From assembly GCA_002342065.1 (NCBI GenBank), contig DDPF01000007.1, forward strand, positions 71,213 through 135,212: DNA of 64,000 nucleotides. The letters are read 5' to 3'. This DNA comes from Bacteroidetes bacterium UBA2475 (GTDB lineage Bacteria; Bacteroidota; Bacteroidia; B-17B0; Aurantibacillaceae). This document shows positions 18,361-27,409 of this stretch, one piece after another; position 1 is the stretch's first letter, and the number at the start of each line of letters is the position of its first letter. The notes under the pieces are model-generated. The model ran no database searches and was not told the origin of the DNA. It saw only the letters and a program-made list of their open reading frames with translations. Both the position numbers and the translations under genes were made by a program.

Positions 18361-18393
18361 CAAAATTACCAAATAATTAAACTTAAAAAACAA
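18361..18393 (-). promoter_or_regulatory. Putative promoter of purQ
   Basis: Read on the minus strand, TAATTTTG (18361-18368) fits the Bacteroidota -7 consensus TAnnTTTG exactly, with TTG (18391-18393) 22 bases upstream as the -33 element. The purQ start lies 20 bases downstream. Confidence 0.55.
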
Positions 18394-18420
18394 GGGTTTT
18401 TAACATACTGTTAATACATG

Positions 18421-19968
18421 TTAGAACCAACCTTTTTTCTTCTTACTGCCCCCGCCAAGACCTAAAACTCCCAATAAGCCGCGGGCAACCTCTTTCATCA
18501 CGGTACGGCCCACTTGTCTTACCATGGTGTTTTCTGAAGCTTTTTCTATTATTGATTTTTCGGCTTTTTGTTTTGTTTTAGGTTTTTCATCATTCTCTTT
18601 TTTCTCTTCTTCCGCCTCACTTATTTTGCCTGTCAATATCTCATAAGCACTTTCTCTGTCAATTACCTCATTATATTTGGCTGCAATTTTACTTGCCGCA
18701 ATGTTCTCTGAAATTTCTTCGGGGGATAAAATACCGATTCTGCTTGCCGGTGCTTTTAAATGAACAGCTGCAAGTGGCGTAGGGATGCCTTTTTCGTTCA
18801 ATGCAGTTACTAGAGCTTGCCCAATTCCCAGGCTTGTTAATAGTTCATCTGTTTTATAGAATTCGGAGATTGGATAATTTTCTGCCGTTTTTTTAATAGC
18901 TTTTCTATCCTTTTCGGTAAATGCCCTTAAAGCATGCTGAACCTTTAAACCTAATTGCGAAAGCACAGCGTCCGGCACATCGTAAGGATTTTGCGTGATA
19001 AAATAAATGCCAACTCCTTTTGAGCGTATCAATTTTATAATAGACTCTAATTGATCTAATAATGCTTTTGAGGCTTCGTTAAATATTAAATGTGCTTCAT
19101 CAATAAAAATACAAAGTTTGGGTTTTTCAAGATCGCCTGCTTCGGGGAAAGAGGCATACACTTCTGCTAAAAGGCTTAACATAAATGTTGAGAATAATTT
19201 TGGCTTATCCTGTATATCGGTTAATCGAATCACAGAGGCAATTCCTTTACCATTGTTATCTGTTCTTACAAGATCAGAAACCTCAAAACTTTTTTCTCCG
19301 AAAAATAACTCTGCTCCCTGGCTTTCTAACTCAATTATTTTTCTCAGAATAGTTGATGTACTTGTGCTGGTAATATTTCCGTATTCCTTTTTTATTTCTT
19401 CTTTTCCGTTACCGGTTGCGTATTGAAGAAGTTGTTTAAAATCCTTAAGATCCAGTAATGGTAATTTTTTATCATCTGCATACTTAAAAAGTATGGCAAC
19501 AATACCGCTTTGTGTATCGTTAAGGTCTAATATCTTCGAAAATAATACCGGTCCAAATTCCGAAACAGTAGCGCGTAATCTTACGCCTTGTTCTTTTGAT
19601 AAAGTAAAAAATTCTGTTGTATTTGCGTTGGCTTTAAAATCAATACCAATTAATTTATGACGCTCTTCAATTTTCGGATTAAGTGTTGCCGCTTTTGCAA
19701 TACCACTTAAGTCTCCTTTTAGATCCATTAATAGAACGGGGATCCCTTGCTGGCACATGCTTTCGGCGATGATCTGCAATGTTACCGTTTTTCCGGTTCC
19801 TGTTGCTCCTGCAATAAGACCGTGTCTGTTAAGTGTTTTTAATGGGATGTGTATGGCCACATCTTTTTGTGGTTGGCCTTCAAAAAGAGCTGCGCCAAGT
19901 GTTATAGAAGCTCCGGTTGTTGTGTAACCGGTATTTAGTTGTTGTTTAAATGCATTAATTTTTTCCAT
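18421..19968 (-). CDS. HerA-like ATPase of the DUF853 family
   Basis: 515-residue P-loop ATPase. Walker A is GATGTGKT (residues 54-61) and Walker B is CIFIDEAHLIF near residue 290. The N-terminus (NTGYTTTGASITLGAALFEG split around the family start) and the KVQHALRAFTEKD region match the DUF853/YjgR branch of HerA/FtsK-like ATPases. Its cellular role is not well established. The C-terminus is a Lys/Glu-rich linker and then a conserved Gly-rich end (GLLGVLGLGGGSKKKKGWF). The start codon lies only four bases beyond a strong terminator hairpin of the upstream adhesin gene. Confidence 0.88.
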   Translation of the reverse strand: MEKINAFKQQLNTGYTTTGASITLGAALFEGQPQKDVAIHIPLKTLNRHGLIAGATGTGKTVTLQIIAESMCQQGIPVLLMDLKGDLSGIAKAATLNPKIEERHKLIGIDFKANANTTEFFTLSKEQGVRLRATVSEFGPVLFSKILDLNDTQSGIVAILFKYADDKKLPLLDLKDFKQLLQYATGNGKEEIKKEYGNITSTSTSTILRKIIELESQGAELFFGEKSFEVSDLVRTDNNGKGIASVIRLTDIQDKPKLFSTFMLSLLAEVYASFPEAGDLEKPKLCIFIDEAHLIFNEASKALLDQLESIIKLIRSKGVGIYFITQNPYDVPDAVLSQLGLKVQHALRAFTEKDRKAIKKTAENYPISEFYKTDELLTSLGIGQALVTALNEKGIPTPLAAVHLKAPASRIGILSPEEISENIAASKIAAKYNEVIDRESAYEILTGKISEAEEEKKENDEKPKTKQKAEKSIIEKASENTMVRQVGRTVMKEVARGLLGVLGLGGGSKKKKGWF

Positions 19969-20000
19969 AAAAAAAGCCTTACCGTAAAGGTAAGGCTTTT
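19969..20000 (-). terminator. Rho-independent terminator of the T9SS adhesin gene
   Basis: Perfect 12-bp stem: AAAAGCCTTACC at 19972-19983 pairs with GGTAAGGCTTTT at 19989-20000 around a 5-base loop. On the minus strand it is followed by a T-run that ends only a few bases before the ATG of the HerA-like gene. It lies 17 bases after the stop of the 1314-residue adhesin. Confidence 0.88.
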
Positions 20001-20017
20001 CAATAAAAAGGGTTTAT

Positions 20018-23000
20018 TTATTTCATTAAAGTAACGTGTCCGGTTTTGTTATGGATCTTACCGTCAATGTCTTTATATTTTACTTTGTAAACGAATACAT
20101 CTTGTTTTAAAGGATCATTTCCTTTGTTGTTAACTGTTCCGTCCCAACCTAAAGTAAAATCTTTAGTGTGGAACATTGAGTGACCCCAACGATCAAATAC
20201 TTCCATGTCATATGTTTTAAGATCTAAACCATATGGTGAGAATATTGGAATGAAGATATCATTTAAACCATCATAGTTTGGTGTAAATGAACTTGGAATA
20301 TAAATACCATGATCATTTTTCACTTGAATAACTTTGGTTACAACATCTTTACAACCGTTAATTGTAGTAGCTGTTAAAGTGATCTCATAATCACCTGCAA
20401 CAGGGAAAACAACTTTAGGATTTACATCGTTTAACTGGTAAAGGTTTGCTATTTGCCATTGGTAAATATTGTTTCCTAAAACTGTACTTAAGTTAGAGAA
20501 AGTAACTTCTGGGTTAGCAATTGTAACTTCATCAGGGTTATAGTTAAATCCTGCGTGAGGCACTTCATAAACCACTATAGGATTTGGAAGTGTAGCCTGT
20601 GTAGTACAACCTATCTCATCATAATAATTAAAAGTTACAGTATAAGAACCTGGTGTAGAATAAATATGTGTAGTACTTAAACCACTTACTGGATCTGTTC
20701 CGTCTCCTAAATTCCAAAGACCGGTTCCGGTGTTTGTACTTGGAGTATTAAATGTAACTTCAACCGGAGAGCAGCCTTTTTCAATATTACCAACTATTGA
20801 AACATTAGGCACTTCGTTAACTTGTATACGAATAGCGCTTGAATCAGGACATAAACTAGCAGTTGGCATCGAATGCGTTAAATAAGTAATAATATTATTG
20901 TTTCCAATATTAGCATTTGCAGGAGTGAACAAACTTCCAACAACTCCTGGTCCAGACCAGGTTCCGCCTGGATTTTGAGCAATACTATTTAAATTGATAG
21001 GCGCATCATTTCTACAATATGGTCCTGCATATTGAGCAAGATCAGCAGAAACAAATTGTTCAATTGTAATGGTTGTTTGTGCGTAAGCCACACACGGACC
21101 AGATGTTACGCTATAATTAATAAGGTTATCTCCAATTATTGCAAAACCAGGATTAAAGCCTCCTGTAGGTGTTGTTGCTCCATTGTTAGCTCCATTGAAC
21201 ACACCTCCTAAAGGTGTAACTTGTAGTTGTATTGGCGCACCTGCATTACAGAATGGCCCAACTTTAGTAATTCCAGGTGTAGCCAATGAATATACGTTAA
21301 CTGCAGTAGTAGCCTGTGCAGGACATAAACCACTCGGAGAAGATGCTGTATTGTAACTGATAACAATAGTACCAACTCCTGAGTTAGCAGGATTAAATGA
21401 AGTTCCGCTAATTCCAGAACCACTCCAAACACCTAAGTTATTTGTAGTAATTGGTACTAAACTCACAGGTGCAGAAGTAACACAAAGATCGGGCACACTA
21501 CCTGTTATTACAGCAGGCACATAAGCTTCAACCGAAATTGTTTTTGTATCCTGTACGTTACATGTACTTGTTCCAATAACATACTGTACTGTATTTACAC
21601 CAATTGCCGCTAGAGCAGGGCTAAATGTACCGGCAATGTTATTATACATTGTAGGCGTCCATGTTCCTGTTCCAGGTGAAACTGCTAATTGGAAATTTGG
21701 TGCGTTATTACAATATGGACCAACTTGCGTAATAGTAGGTTGCGGTGGATTTAATACCGAAACAGTTATTGTTCGCGAATCAGGACATAAAGTTGTATTT
21801 GGAACAGAGTTAGTATTATACGTTAGAGTATAAAGACCAGTAGGTAAATTAGGACTAAAATTATTTCCTGCAACACCAATTCCGCTCCAGATCCCCGTGA
21901 CCGTACTTTGAACTATGCTCATTAAATTTGTTGGCGCAGAGGTGTTACACATATGCGGTATACTTGCGGTTAAAGCGGCAGTATTAAATTGTGATACGTC
22001 AATAGATGCCGTATTAGTGGCAATACAAGATCCAATACCAACAGTATACAAAACGGTGCTTGTTCCAATCGCAGCTAATGAAGGTGTAACAATACCAACT
22101 GCACTAATTGCAGGGTTTGTTGACCAAGAACCACCTCCCGGAGTTGCAGTTATACCTACAGTTCCATAACTATTACAAAGTGGCGGTACAGGTGTTATTG
22201 TTGGTGACATTGGATTAACAACAGTTACCGTTAATACTTGCGTAACCGGACAGCTATAAACTGTAGGAGTTACAACAACGCTATAAAATACTGTTGCAAC
22301 AGTTCCGGTAATTGGTTGCGTAGTAATTTGTGTACTTGTGGCAGTTGGTGCAGCTATACCAGGACCAGGACTCCAGCTATAAGTGAAATTAGTTGGTAAA
22401 TTTGAAACACAATTTCCAAAACGTGTATTAGGTCTGTTCATTGAAAAACCTTGAGTGGCAGTACCACCACAACTGGTGGTTGCCAGATTAAACGAACCAC
22501 CCCAAATACATGAGTTATATGTTGTTGAAGTATATCTTACAGAAGCACATACAAAGGTCCAAGGAGCAGTACCTCTACAAATGTCAATTAAAATATTTGA
22601 TACACCATCCCAATAATATGGAGTAGAGAACGTGTGAGTATTCCAGCCAACAACCGGTGAAAAGTTAGCTGAGTTATATACCTGCGTTAAGCCTGCATTA
22701 TCAAAAGCAGTTACAGAAGTTGCAGCTGTACATTTAATTTTAATTGTGTAATTACTTAAGTTAGCAATACCGTTTGTAAGAGCAACATCAAAAGCCATAC
22801 TTGTTAAATAGCCTGCAGATACACCTGAAGCTAACAATTCAGAAGCACGGTAAATTATTTGTTGATGTGTATCATAATAATATTTATCATAAGGAGACGG
22901 CGGTTGCCACGAAGAATTAAATGTTGTACCTGTGCCAACATTCACGATTATTGGACTCGCACAGGCGGGCCCAACACCAACTGTTGAACATGGCGTACCC

Positions 23001-23962
23001 GGTAATGTTCCTAAAATTACTGAAGGTGTTAATATTCCACCCTGGCAAACAGTTGCCGTTATTGGTGTTACAGTATATGTTGGATAATTTGTTACAGTTA
23101 CTTGAACAGTTTTTGTAGCAGGGCAAGAACCAGGAGAAACAGTTACACTATATACACCGCTCATTGTAGCAGTAGCATTAGCTATAGTTGGATTTTGCGC
23201 TGTGCTTGAATAACTTCCAGGACCAGTCCATGTATAAGTTAATGGAGCAGTACCTGAACCTACAGCTGCTAAATTAATAGTTTGTCCACTGCATAAAGAT
23301 GGTGTACTTGTTGAAGCAGTTGCAGTAATAACGCCTGCAGGAGTTTGACCGATATACAAATTGTATTCTTCAGTTTCTCCGTAGCCATAGTTATTACAAG
23401 GGTCGATTGCACTTCCTGTAATTGCCCATGCAGCCCTAACACGCATACGGTAAACACCATTTGCCTGAGCAACTGGAACTACAAAATTTGCGTTGGCAAA
23501 ACTTGCAGCAGCCGGAACGCCTGGTACAGAACAAACACGCTCGTTGGTTAAATTATAAACACCGTTTTGATCCCAATCGACAAAAATTGTAAAACCCTGG
23601 GCATAAGTTTGTCCAGATTGAAATGTACAGGTAATATTTTGTCCTGGTTGTGTAACTAAATAGTGTTGACAACCAAAATAAAAATAATTTCTTATACCCA
23701 CAGCCGGAAAAGTTTGTGCGTTACAACCTGAGCCATTATTTGTGATATTTGAAATAGCACCAGCGGTACTAAAACTATTGATAAAGTCATTAATGAAATT
23801 ACCGGGAGAGTTTGATGGACCCGGTTGGTTACAAGGAATTTGTGAATACATTGGAAAGCAATACGGCGTTGGAGGAACCAATGCCTGTGCAGAAAGCTTC
23901 GCCTGTGAGAACATCATCCCAACAACAATAAAAAGGCTTATTTTATTTAGTATATTTTTCAT
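20018..23962 (-). CDS. Large T9SS-secreted adhesin-like protein with GEVED, Ig-like and PKD domains
   Basis: 1314 residues. A signal peptide ends near SAQA (residue 26). A GEVED domain follows (FVDWDQNGVYN, YGYGETEEYNL, about residues 95-205). Then come Ig-like segments and an unusual super-repeat of about 155 residues, present three times from about residue 583 to 1045, each made of two alternating Ig-like types (IT-VGP-CN type and LC--SAP type). A PKD domain (about 1050-1130) and a type-B C-terminal sorting domain (IYIPSSFTPNYDGLND, ending GHVTLMK) follow. Such proteins are exported by T9SS to the surface. It is ten bases downstream of the small secreted gene, probably the same transcript. 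Confidence 0.88.
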   Translation of the reverse strand: MKNILNKISLFIVVGMMFSQAKLSAQALVPPTPYCFPMYSQIPCNQPGPSNSPGNFINDFINSFSTAGAISNITNNGSGCNAQTFPAVGIRNYFYFGCQHYLVTQPGQNITCTFQSGQTYAQGFTIFVDWDQNGVYNLTNERVCSVPGVPAAASFANANFVVPVAQANGVYRMRVRAAWAITGSAIDPCNNYGYGETEEYNLYIGQTPAGVITATASTSTPSLCSGQTINLAAVGSGTAPLTYTWTGPGSYSSTAQNPTIANATATMSGVYSVTVSPGSCPATKTVQVTVTNYPTYTVTPITATVCQGGILTPSVILGTLPGTPCSTVGVGPACASPIIVNVGTGTTFNSSWQPPSPYDKYYYDTHQQIIYRASELLASGVSAGYLTSMAFDVALTNGIANLSNYTIKIKCTAATSVTAFDNAGLTQVYNSANFSPVVGWNTHTFSTPYYWDGVSNILIDICRGTAPWTFVCASVRYTSTTYNSCIWGGSFNLATTSCGGTATQGFSMNRPNTRFGNCVSNLPTNFTYSWSPGPGIAAPTATSTQITTQPITGTVATVFYSVVVTPTVYSCPVTQVLTVTVVNPMSPTITPVPPLCNSYGTVGITATPGGGSWSTNPAISAVGIVTPSLAAIGTSTVLYTVGIGSCIATNTASIDVSQFNTAALTASIPHMCNTSAPTNLMSIVQSTVTGIWSGIGVAGNNFSPNLPTGLYTLTYNTNSVPNTTLCPDSRTITVSVLNPPQPTITQVGPYCNNAPNFQLAVSPGTGTWTPTMYNNIAGTFSPALAAIGVNTVQYVIGTSTCNVQDTKTISVEAYVPAVITGSVPDLCVTSAPVSLVPITTNNLGVWSGSGISGTSFNPANSGVGTIVISYNTASSPSGLCPAQATTAVNVYSLATPGITKVGPFCNAGAPIQLQVTPLGGVFNGANNGATTPTGGFNPGFAIIGDNLINYSVTSGPCVAYAQTTITIEQFVSADLAQYAGPYCRNDAPINLNSIAQNPGGTWSGPGVVGSLFTPANANIGNNNIITYLTHSMPTASLCPDSSAIRIQVNEVPNVSIVGNIEKGCSPVEVTFNTPSTNTGTGLWNLGDGTDPVSGLSTTHIYSTPGSYTVTFNYYDEIGCTTQATLPNPIVVYEVPHAGFNYNPDEVTIANPEVTFSNLSTVLGNNIYQWQIANLYQLNDVNPKVVFPVAGDYEITLTATTINGCKDVVTKVIQVKNDHGIYIPSSFTPNYDGLNDIFIPIFSPYGLDLKTYDMEVFDRWGHSMFHTKDFTLGWDGTVNNKGNDPLKQDVFVYKVKYKDIDGKIHNKTGHVTLMK

Positions 23963-23972
23963 TTAAAATAAA

Positions 23973-24368
23973 TTACGGTTTGTAAATAAGTTTATTTGTA
24001 GGAAGTAGAACGATAACATCTTTAAAGCCAGGCATAACAATAGTAGCTTCTTCGTTTGCTTTTCTGTTACTTTCAAAACGACTGATATCAATGATCTCTT
24101 CATTAAGTGTTTCTCCTTCATTTGAAACATTACGTTTTACATAAAATGACTCAGAAAAATACCACATCTCTTTTACGTATTGGAATTTATTATTGGCTTT
24201 CCATGTTTGATATTCTGCTTTTGTAGATGCGTGTCTAAATTCTACATACGGCTCAAACTTTTTCTCCTTAATAGGATCAAGTTTTATTTTACTCCAATCT
24301 TGCGAAAAAGAAAAAAGTGACATTACAGTAAAAATGCCAAGAAAAAGGAATTTAACGTTTGCTTTCAT
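23973..24368 (-). CDS. Small secreted protein of unknown function
   Basis: 131 residues with a signal peptide (MKANVKFLFLGIFTVMSLFSFSQ split at FSQ). The mature part is about 110 residues, charged and rich in aromatic residues, with no cysteine and no family I recognise. It has its own promoter-like TAAATTTG and lies directly upstream of the large T9SS adhesin, so the two are probably co-expressed. It could be an accessory or a chaperone of the adhesin, but nothing in the sequence shows this. Confidence 0.72.
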   Translation of the reverse strand: MKANVKFLFLGIFTVMSLFSFSQDWSKIKLDPIKEKKFEPYVEFRHASTKAEYQTWKANNKFQYVKEMWYFSESFYVKRNVSNEGETLNEEIIDISRFESNRKANEEATIVMPGFKDVIVLLPTNKLIYKP

Positions 24369-24390
24369 GTATGATCTAATTTATATACTA

Positions 24391-24398
24391 CAAATTTA
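24391..24398 (-). promoter_or_regulatory. Putative -7 promoter element
   Basis: On the minus strand this reads TAAATTTG, an exact fit to TAnnTTTG, 22 bases before the ATG of the small secreted gene at 24368. The -33 position holds only TTC, so the match is partial. Confidence 0.45.
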
Positions 24399-24575
24399 GT
24401 TCAAAAATGAAGAAAATGTGAACCTTTCAATAAGTAAAAGGGGTTACTTACTCATTGTTACCTACAAAAAAAAGACGTAAAAGGCTGGTTTTTTAACAAA
24501 CAAACGCTTTTTTACGAATATGAACAGCTTGTGAACAAGCTGTTAACCTCGGAGTAAATTTTAAAATATTGATTA

Positions 24576-25097
24576 TTAAGATATTACGGGAGGCGGCTCC
24601 ATAACGGTCCCGCATTTTTTACAGGTCCTTAGATCTTTATTCTCATAAAAACGCTTGAACTCTATTTGAAATTGTGAAGTAATATCTGTTAACATAAAGT
24701 AAGCCTCATGCAATGGGTGATTACATTTTTCGCAAAACCATAAAAGTCCATCCTTTTCATCAGGACGACGTTTTCTTTCCATTACCAAACCAATTGAGTT
24801 GGCAAAACGGCGTGGGTTGTGTGGAACTTTTGCGGGCAATAAAAATATATCACCTTCTTTTATTGGCACTTCAACTGCTTTTCCTTCTTCTTGAATTTGA
24901 ACAATAATATCACCCTCTAATTGATAAAAGAATTCTTCGCTCTCATTATAATGATAATCTTTTCTTGAATTTGGGCCGCCAACAACCATTACAATAAATT
25001 CTGCATCCTTATAAACAACTTTATTATTTACAGGTGGTTTTAATAAGTGACGATTTTCTTCGATCCACTTTTTGAAATTGAACGGACGTGTTACCAT
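24576..25097 (-). CDS. nbaC: 3-hydroxyanthranilate 3,4-dioxygenase
   Basis: 173-residue cupin enzyme that opens the ring of 3-hydroxyanthranilate, leading to quinolinate and NAD or to catabolism. The predicted Fe(II) ligands are H49, E55 and H93, in the same relative spacing as in characterised bacterial enzymes. The C-terminal rubredoxin-like metal site is intact (C122-x-x-C125 and C159-x-x-C162). Length matches the bacterial family. No other kynurenine-pathway gene is in the window. Confidence 0.93.
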   Translation of the reverse strand: MVTRPFNFKKWIEENRHLLKPPVNNKVVYKDAEFIVMVVGGPNSRKDYHYNESEEFFYQLEGDIIVQIQEEGKAVEVPIKEGDIFLLPAKVPHNPRRFANSIGLVMERKRRPDEKDGLLWFCEKCNHPLHEAYFMLTDITSQFQIEFKRFYENKDLRTCKKCGTVMEPPPVIS

Positions 25098-25148
25098 ACA
25101 ATGAAGTTACTAGTTAATAGTTAAATAGGCAATAGTTTTTCAAAAAAA

Positions 25149-26162
25149 TTAAGCGAGAATTTTTTCTGCAGCAATAATTTTTGAAGCGATCAAATGTTCG
25201 GCTATCTGAACAGCATTGGTAGCAGCACCTTTGCGCAGGTTGTCAGAAACTATCCACATGTTCAGTGTTTTTGGTTGCGATTCGTCTCTTCTTATTCTTC
25301 CAACAAATACTTCATCTTTATTGTGCGCGTTCATTGGCATTGGATAAATTTGATTTTTTATATCATCCTGCAAAATAATGCCGGGCGTATTTTTCATGAT
25401 CTCAAAAATATCTTTTACATCAAACTCAGTTTCAAATTCAATGTTCACACTTTCGCTATGGCCTCCCATTACAGGTATACGAACAGTTGTAGCGGTTAAC
25501 GCAATAGAATCGTCGCCCATTATCTTACGGGTCTCGTTCACCATTTTCATTTCTTCTTTGGTATAACCGTTATCCATAAATACATCAATTTGCGGAATGG
25601 CGTTCATGTCTATTTTATATTTATATGCCATCTCATCGCTCTTGCCATCCTTACGCTCATTCATCATTTGCGATACTGCTTTTACACCTGTACCGGTTAC
25701 ACTTTGATATGTAGAAACAACAACGCGTTTTATTTTATATTTTTTATGAAGCGGATTTAAAGCAACAACCATTTGTATTGTAGAACAATTTGGATTGGCA
25801 ATTATTTTATCATCTGCTGTCAATACATTTGCATTTACTTCCGGCACAACTAATTTTTTTGTTGTATCCATTCGCCATGCCGAAGAATTATCTATTACAG
25901 TAATTCCTTTTTCTGCAAATTTTGGAGCCCATTCTTTAGAAGTATCACCACCGGCTGAAAACAAAGCTATTTGTGGTTTTGCATCAATTGCCTGTTGCAT
26001 GGAGTGTACCTTATATTTCTTTCCCTTAAAAGTAATTTCTTTTCCAACCGATCTTTCTGATGCAACCGGAATTAATTCACTAACAGGAAAGTTTCTTTCA
26101 GCTAAAACTTCCAACATTTTTGTGCCTACCAAACCGGTAGCGCCAACAACTGCAATTTTCAT
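25149..26162 (-). CDS. asd: Aspartate-semialdehyde dehydrogenase
   Basis: 337 residues. NADP-binding GATGLVG is at residues 7-13 and the catalytic cysteine is C126 in NPNCSTIQ. It reduces beta-aspartyl phosphate to aspartate semialdehyde for lysine/diaminopimelate, threonine and methionine synthesis in the cytoplasm. Length and motifs are normal. It lies 51 bases downstream-to-upstream of the dioxygenase gene on the same strand and may be co-transcribed. Confidence 0.95.
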   Translation of the reverse strand: MKIAVVGATGLVGTKMLEVLAERNFPVSELIPVASERSVGKEITFKGKKYKVHSMQQAIDAKPQIALFSAGGDTSKEWAPKFAEKGITVIDNSSAWRMDTTKKLVVPEVNANVLTADDKIIANPNCSTIQMVVALNPLHKKYKIKRVVVSTYQSVTGTGVKAVSQMMNERKDGKSDEMAYKYKIDMNAIPQIDVFMDNGYTKEEMKMVNETRKIMGDDSIALTATTVRIPVMGGHSESVNIEFETEFDVKDIFEIMKNTPGIILQDDIKNQIYPMPMNAHNKDEVFVGRIRRDESQPKTLNMWIVSDNLRKGAATNAVQIAEHLIASKIIAAEKILA

Positions 26163-26221
26163 TTTAATAATTTTTTTATAAAAATAATAAATTCTAATAT
26201 TCCAGATCTAAAATCTTATCT

Positions 26222-27094
26222 CTAACTTTTAACATCAGAAATTTCGTTTTCTTTATCTTCTTCTTTTGCAATATAAATTCCTTCGGGCTTAATTAAGATA
26301 CGGCGGTGACGATACAAAATACCAATGGCTTTTTTAAACGTAGCCTTACTCATACTTAAACGAATAGAGATCTCTTCAGGTGTACTTTTATCATGTAGGT
26401 TGACAAAGCCATTATTTTTCTCCAGATATTCCATTACCACTTCGGTAGAATCTAACACATTTTTAAAACCGCTTTTTTGAAAGCTAATATCGATCAATTT
26501 ATCTTCACGAATAGTTTTCACAAAACCTTTCATTTCATCACCGATCTCAACGTCTTTATAAATATCGTTATGATAGATCAAGCCCTTGTGTCGCCCGTTA
26601 ATAATACAACTAAACCCAAGTGGAGATTCTTCATAAACAATAAGATCAACTTCTTCTGTTTCTTTCAACTCCAGATCTTCGTTATCAACAAATTTGTCAA
26701 TTTTATTTGAAGCAACAATTCTATTTGTTACTTCATCCAAATAAACAAACACCACATAAAAATTGTCTTCAGTTAATTTATGTTTTTGTTCGCTAAAAGG
26801 CACTAATAGATCTTTCTCAATTCCCCAATCTAAAAAAGCACCAACTTCGCCAACCGAAACTACACGTAAATAAGCAAACTCATTTATTTGTATGTATGGT
26901 TTTGAAGTGGTAGCAATTGCCTTTCCATCAGAGTCAGGATATACAAACACTTCCAGTTCTTGCCCAACTTTATATTTTTCTTTAACGTAAGATGCAGGTA
27001 ACAGAACGTCATTCTTTTCTTCGTCTCCTAAATACAAACCCACTTCGGTTTCTCTTAAAACTTTTAGCGTGTTTATTTTTCCTATTTCAATCAT
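26222..27094 (-). CDS. S1-type RNA-binding protein of the CvfB family
   Basis: 290 residues. The sequence shows tandem S1-like OB folds (GLYLGDEEKNDVLLPASYV; GAFLDWGIEKDLLVPFSEQ; GLIYHNDIYKDVEIGDEMKGFV) and a C-terminal winged-helix region (SPEEISIRLSMSKATFKKAIG-type wording). This order is that of CvfB/YitL proteins, which bind RNA and affect virulence gene expression in Staphylococcus; the role in Bacteroidota is unknown. Cytoplasmic. It is 59 bases upstream of asd on the same strand. Confidence 0.88.
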   Translation of the reverse strand: MIEIGKINTLKVLRETEVGLYLGDEEKNDVLLPASYVKEKYKVGQELEVFVYPDSDGKAIATTSKPYIQINEFAYLRVVSVGEVGAFLDWGIEKDLLVPFSEQKHKLTEDNFYVVFVYLDEVTNRIVASNKIDKFVDNEDLELKETEEVDLIVYEESPLGFSCIINGRHKGLIYHNDIYKDVEIGDEMKGFVKTIREDKLIDISFQKSGFKNVLDSTEVVMEYLEKNNGFVNLHDKSTPEEISIRLSMSKATFKKAIGILYRHRRILIKPEGIYIAKEEDKENEISDVKS

Positions 27095-27250
27095 CCTGCA
27101 AAGATACGGTTTAAACCGAAGTTAAAAGTTTGGAAGGTTTAGAAAGTTTAAAAGTCCTGTCAACTTCTTGCTTCAATTGGCCAATTATTTTAAGCCACTT
27201 ATAAATAATTGTGTTCTATATGCAGGAATAAGACATTTTAAAAATTAACA

Positions 27251-27382
27251 ATGAGAAAAGAAAAGAAAGCACTAATGAGAATTTTGAGAAAATTCAAGAA
27301 AAACTATTATAAAATTGATAAGGTTCTTAAAGTATGTTACTGGGCCATAAAGATTTGTATGCTGTTTGTAGATTTCACTTAG
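27251..27382 (+). CDS. Possible 43-residue basic small protein
   Basis: In the otherwise gene-free 315-base gap there is an ATG frame of 43 codons: MRKEKKALMRILRKFKKN and so on, very basic in the first half and hydrophobic in the second (YWAIKICMLFV). It ends 27 bases before the EamA gene. It could be a small membrane-active peptide or chance. There is no codon or homology evidence beyond its composition. The 5' part of the gap holds only low-complexity A/G-T sequence. Confidence 0.25.
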   Translation: MRKEKKALMRILRKFKKNYYKIDKVLKVCYWAIKICMLFVDFT

Positions 27383-27409
27383 ATTAGAAATTAACAGTTA
27401 AATTCGCGC

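Noticed and set aside
21208..23551. Several 60-75-codon frames on both strands within the adhesin gene
   Set aside because: They are shadows of a repetitive Thr/Ser/Gly-rich gene with biased composition.
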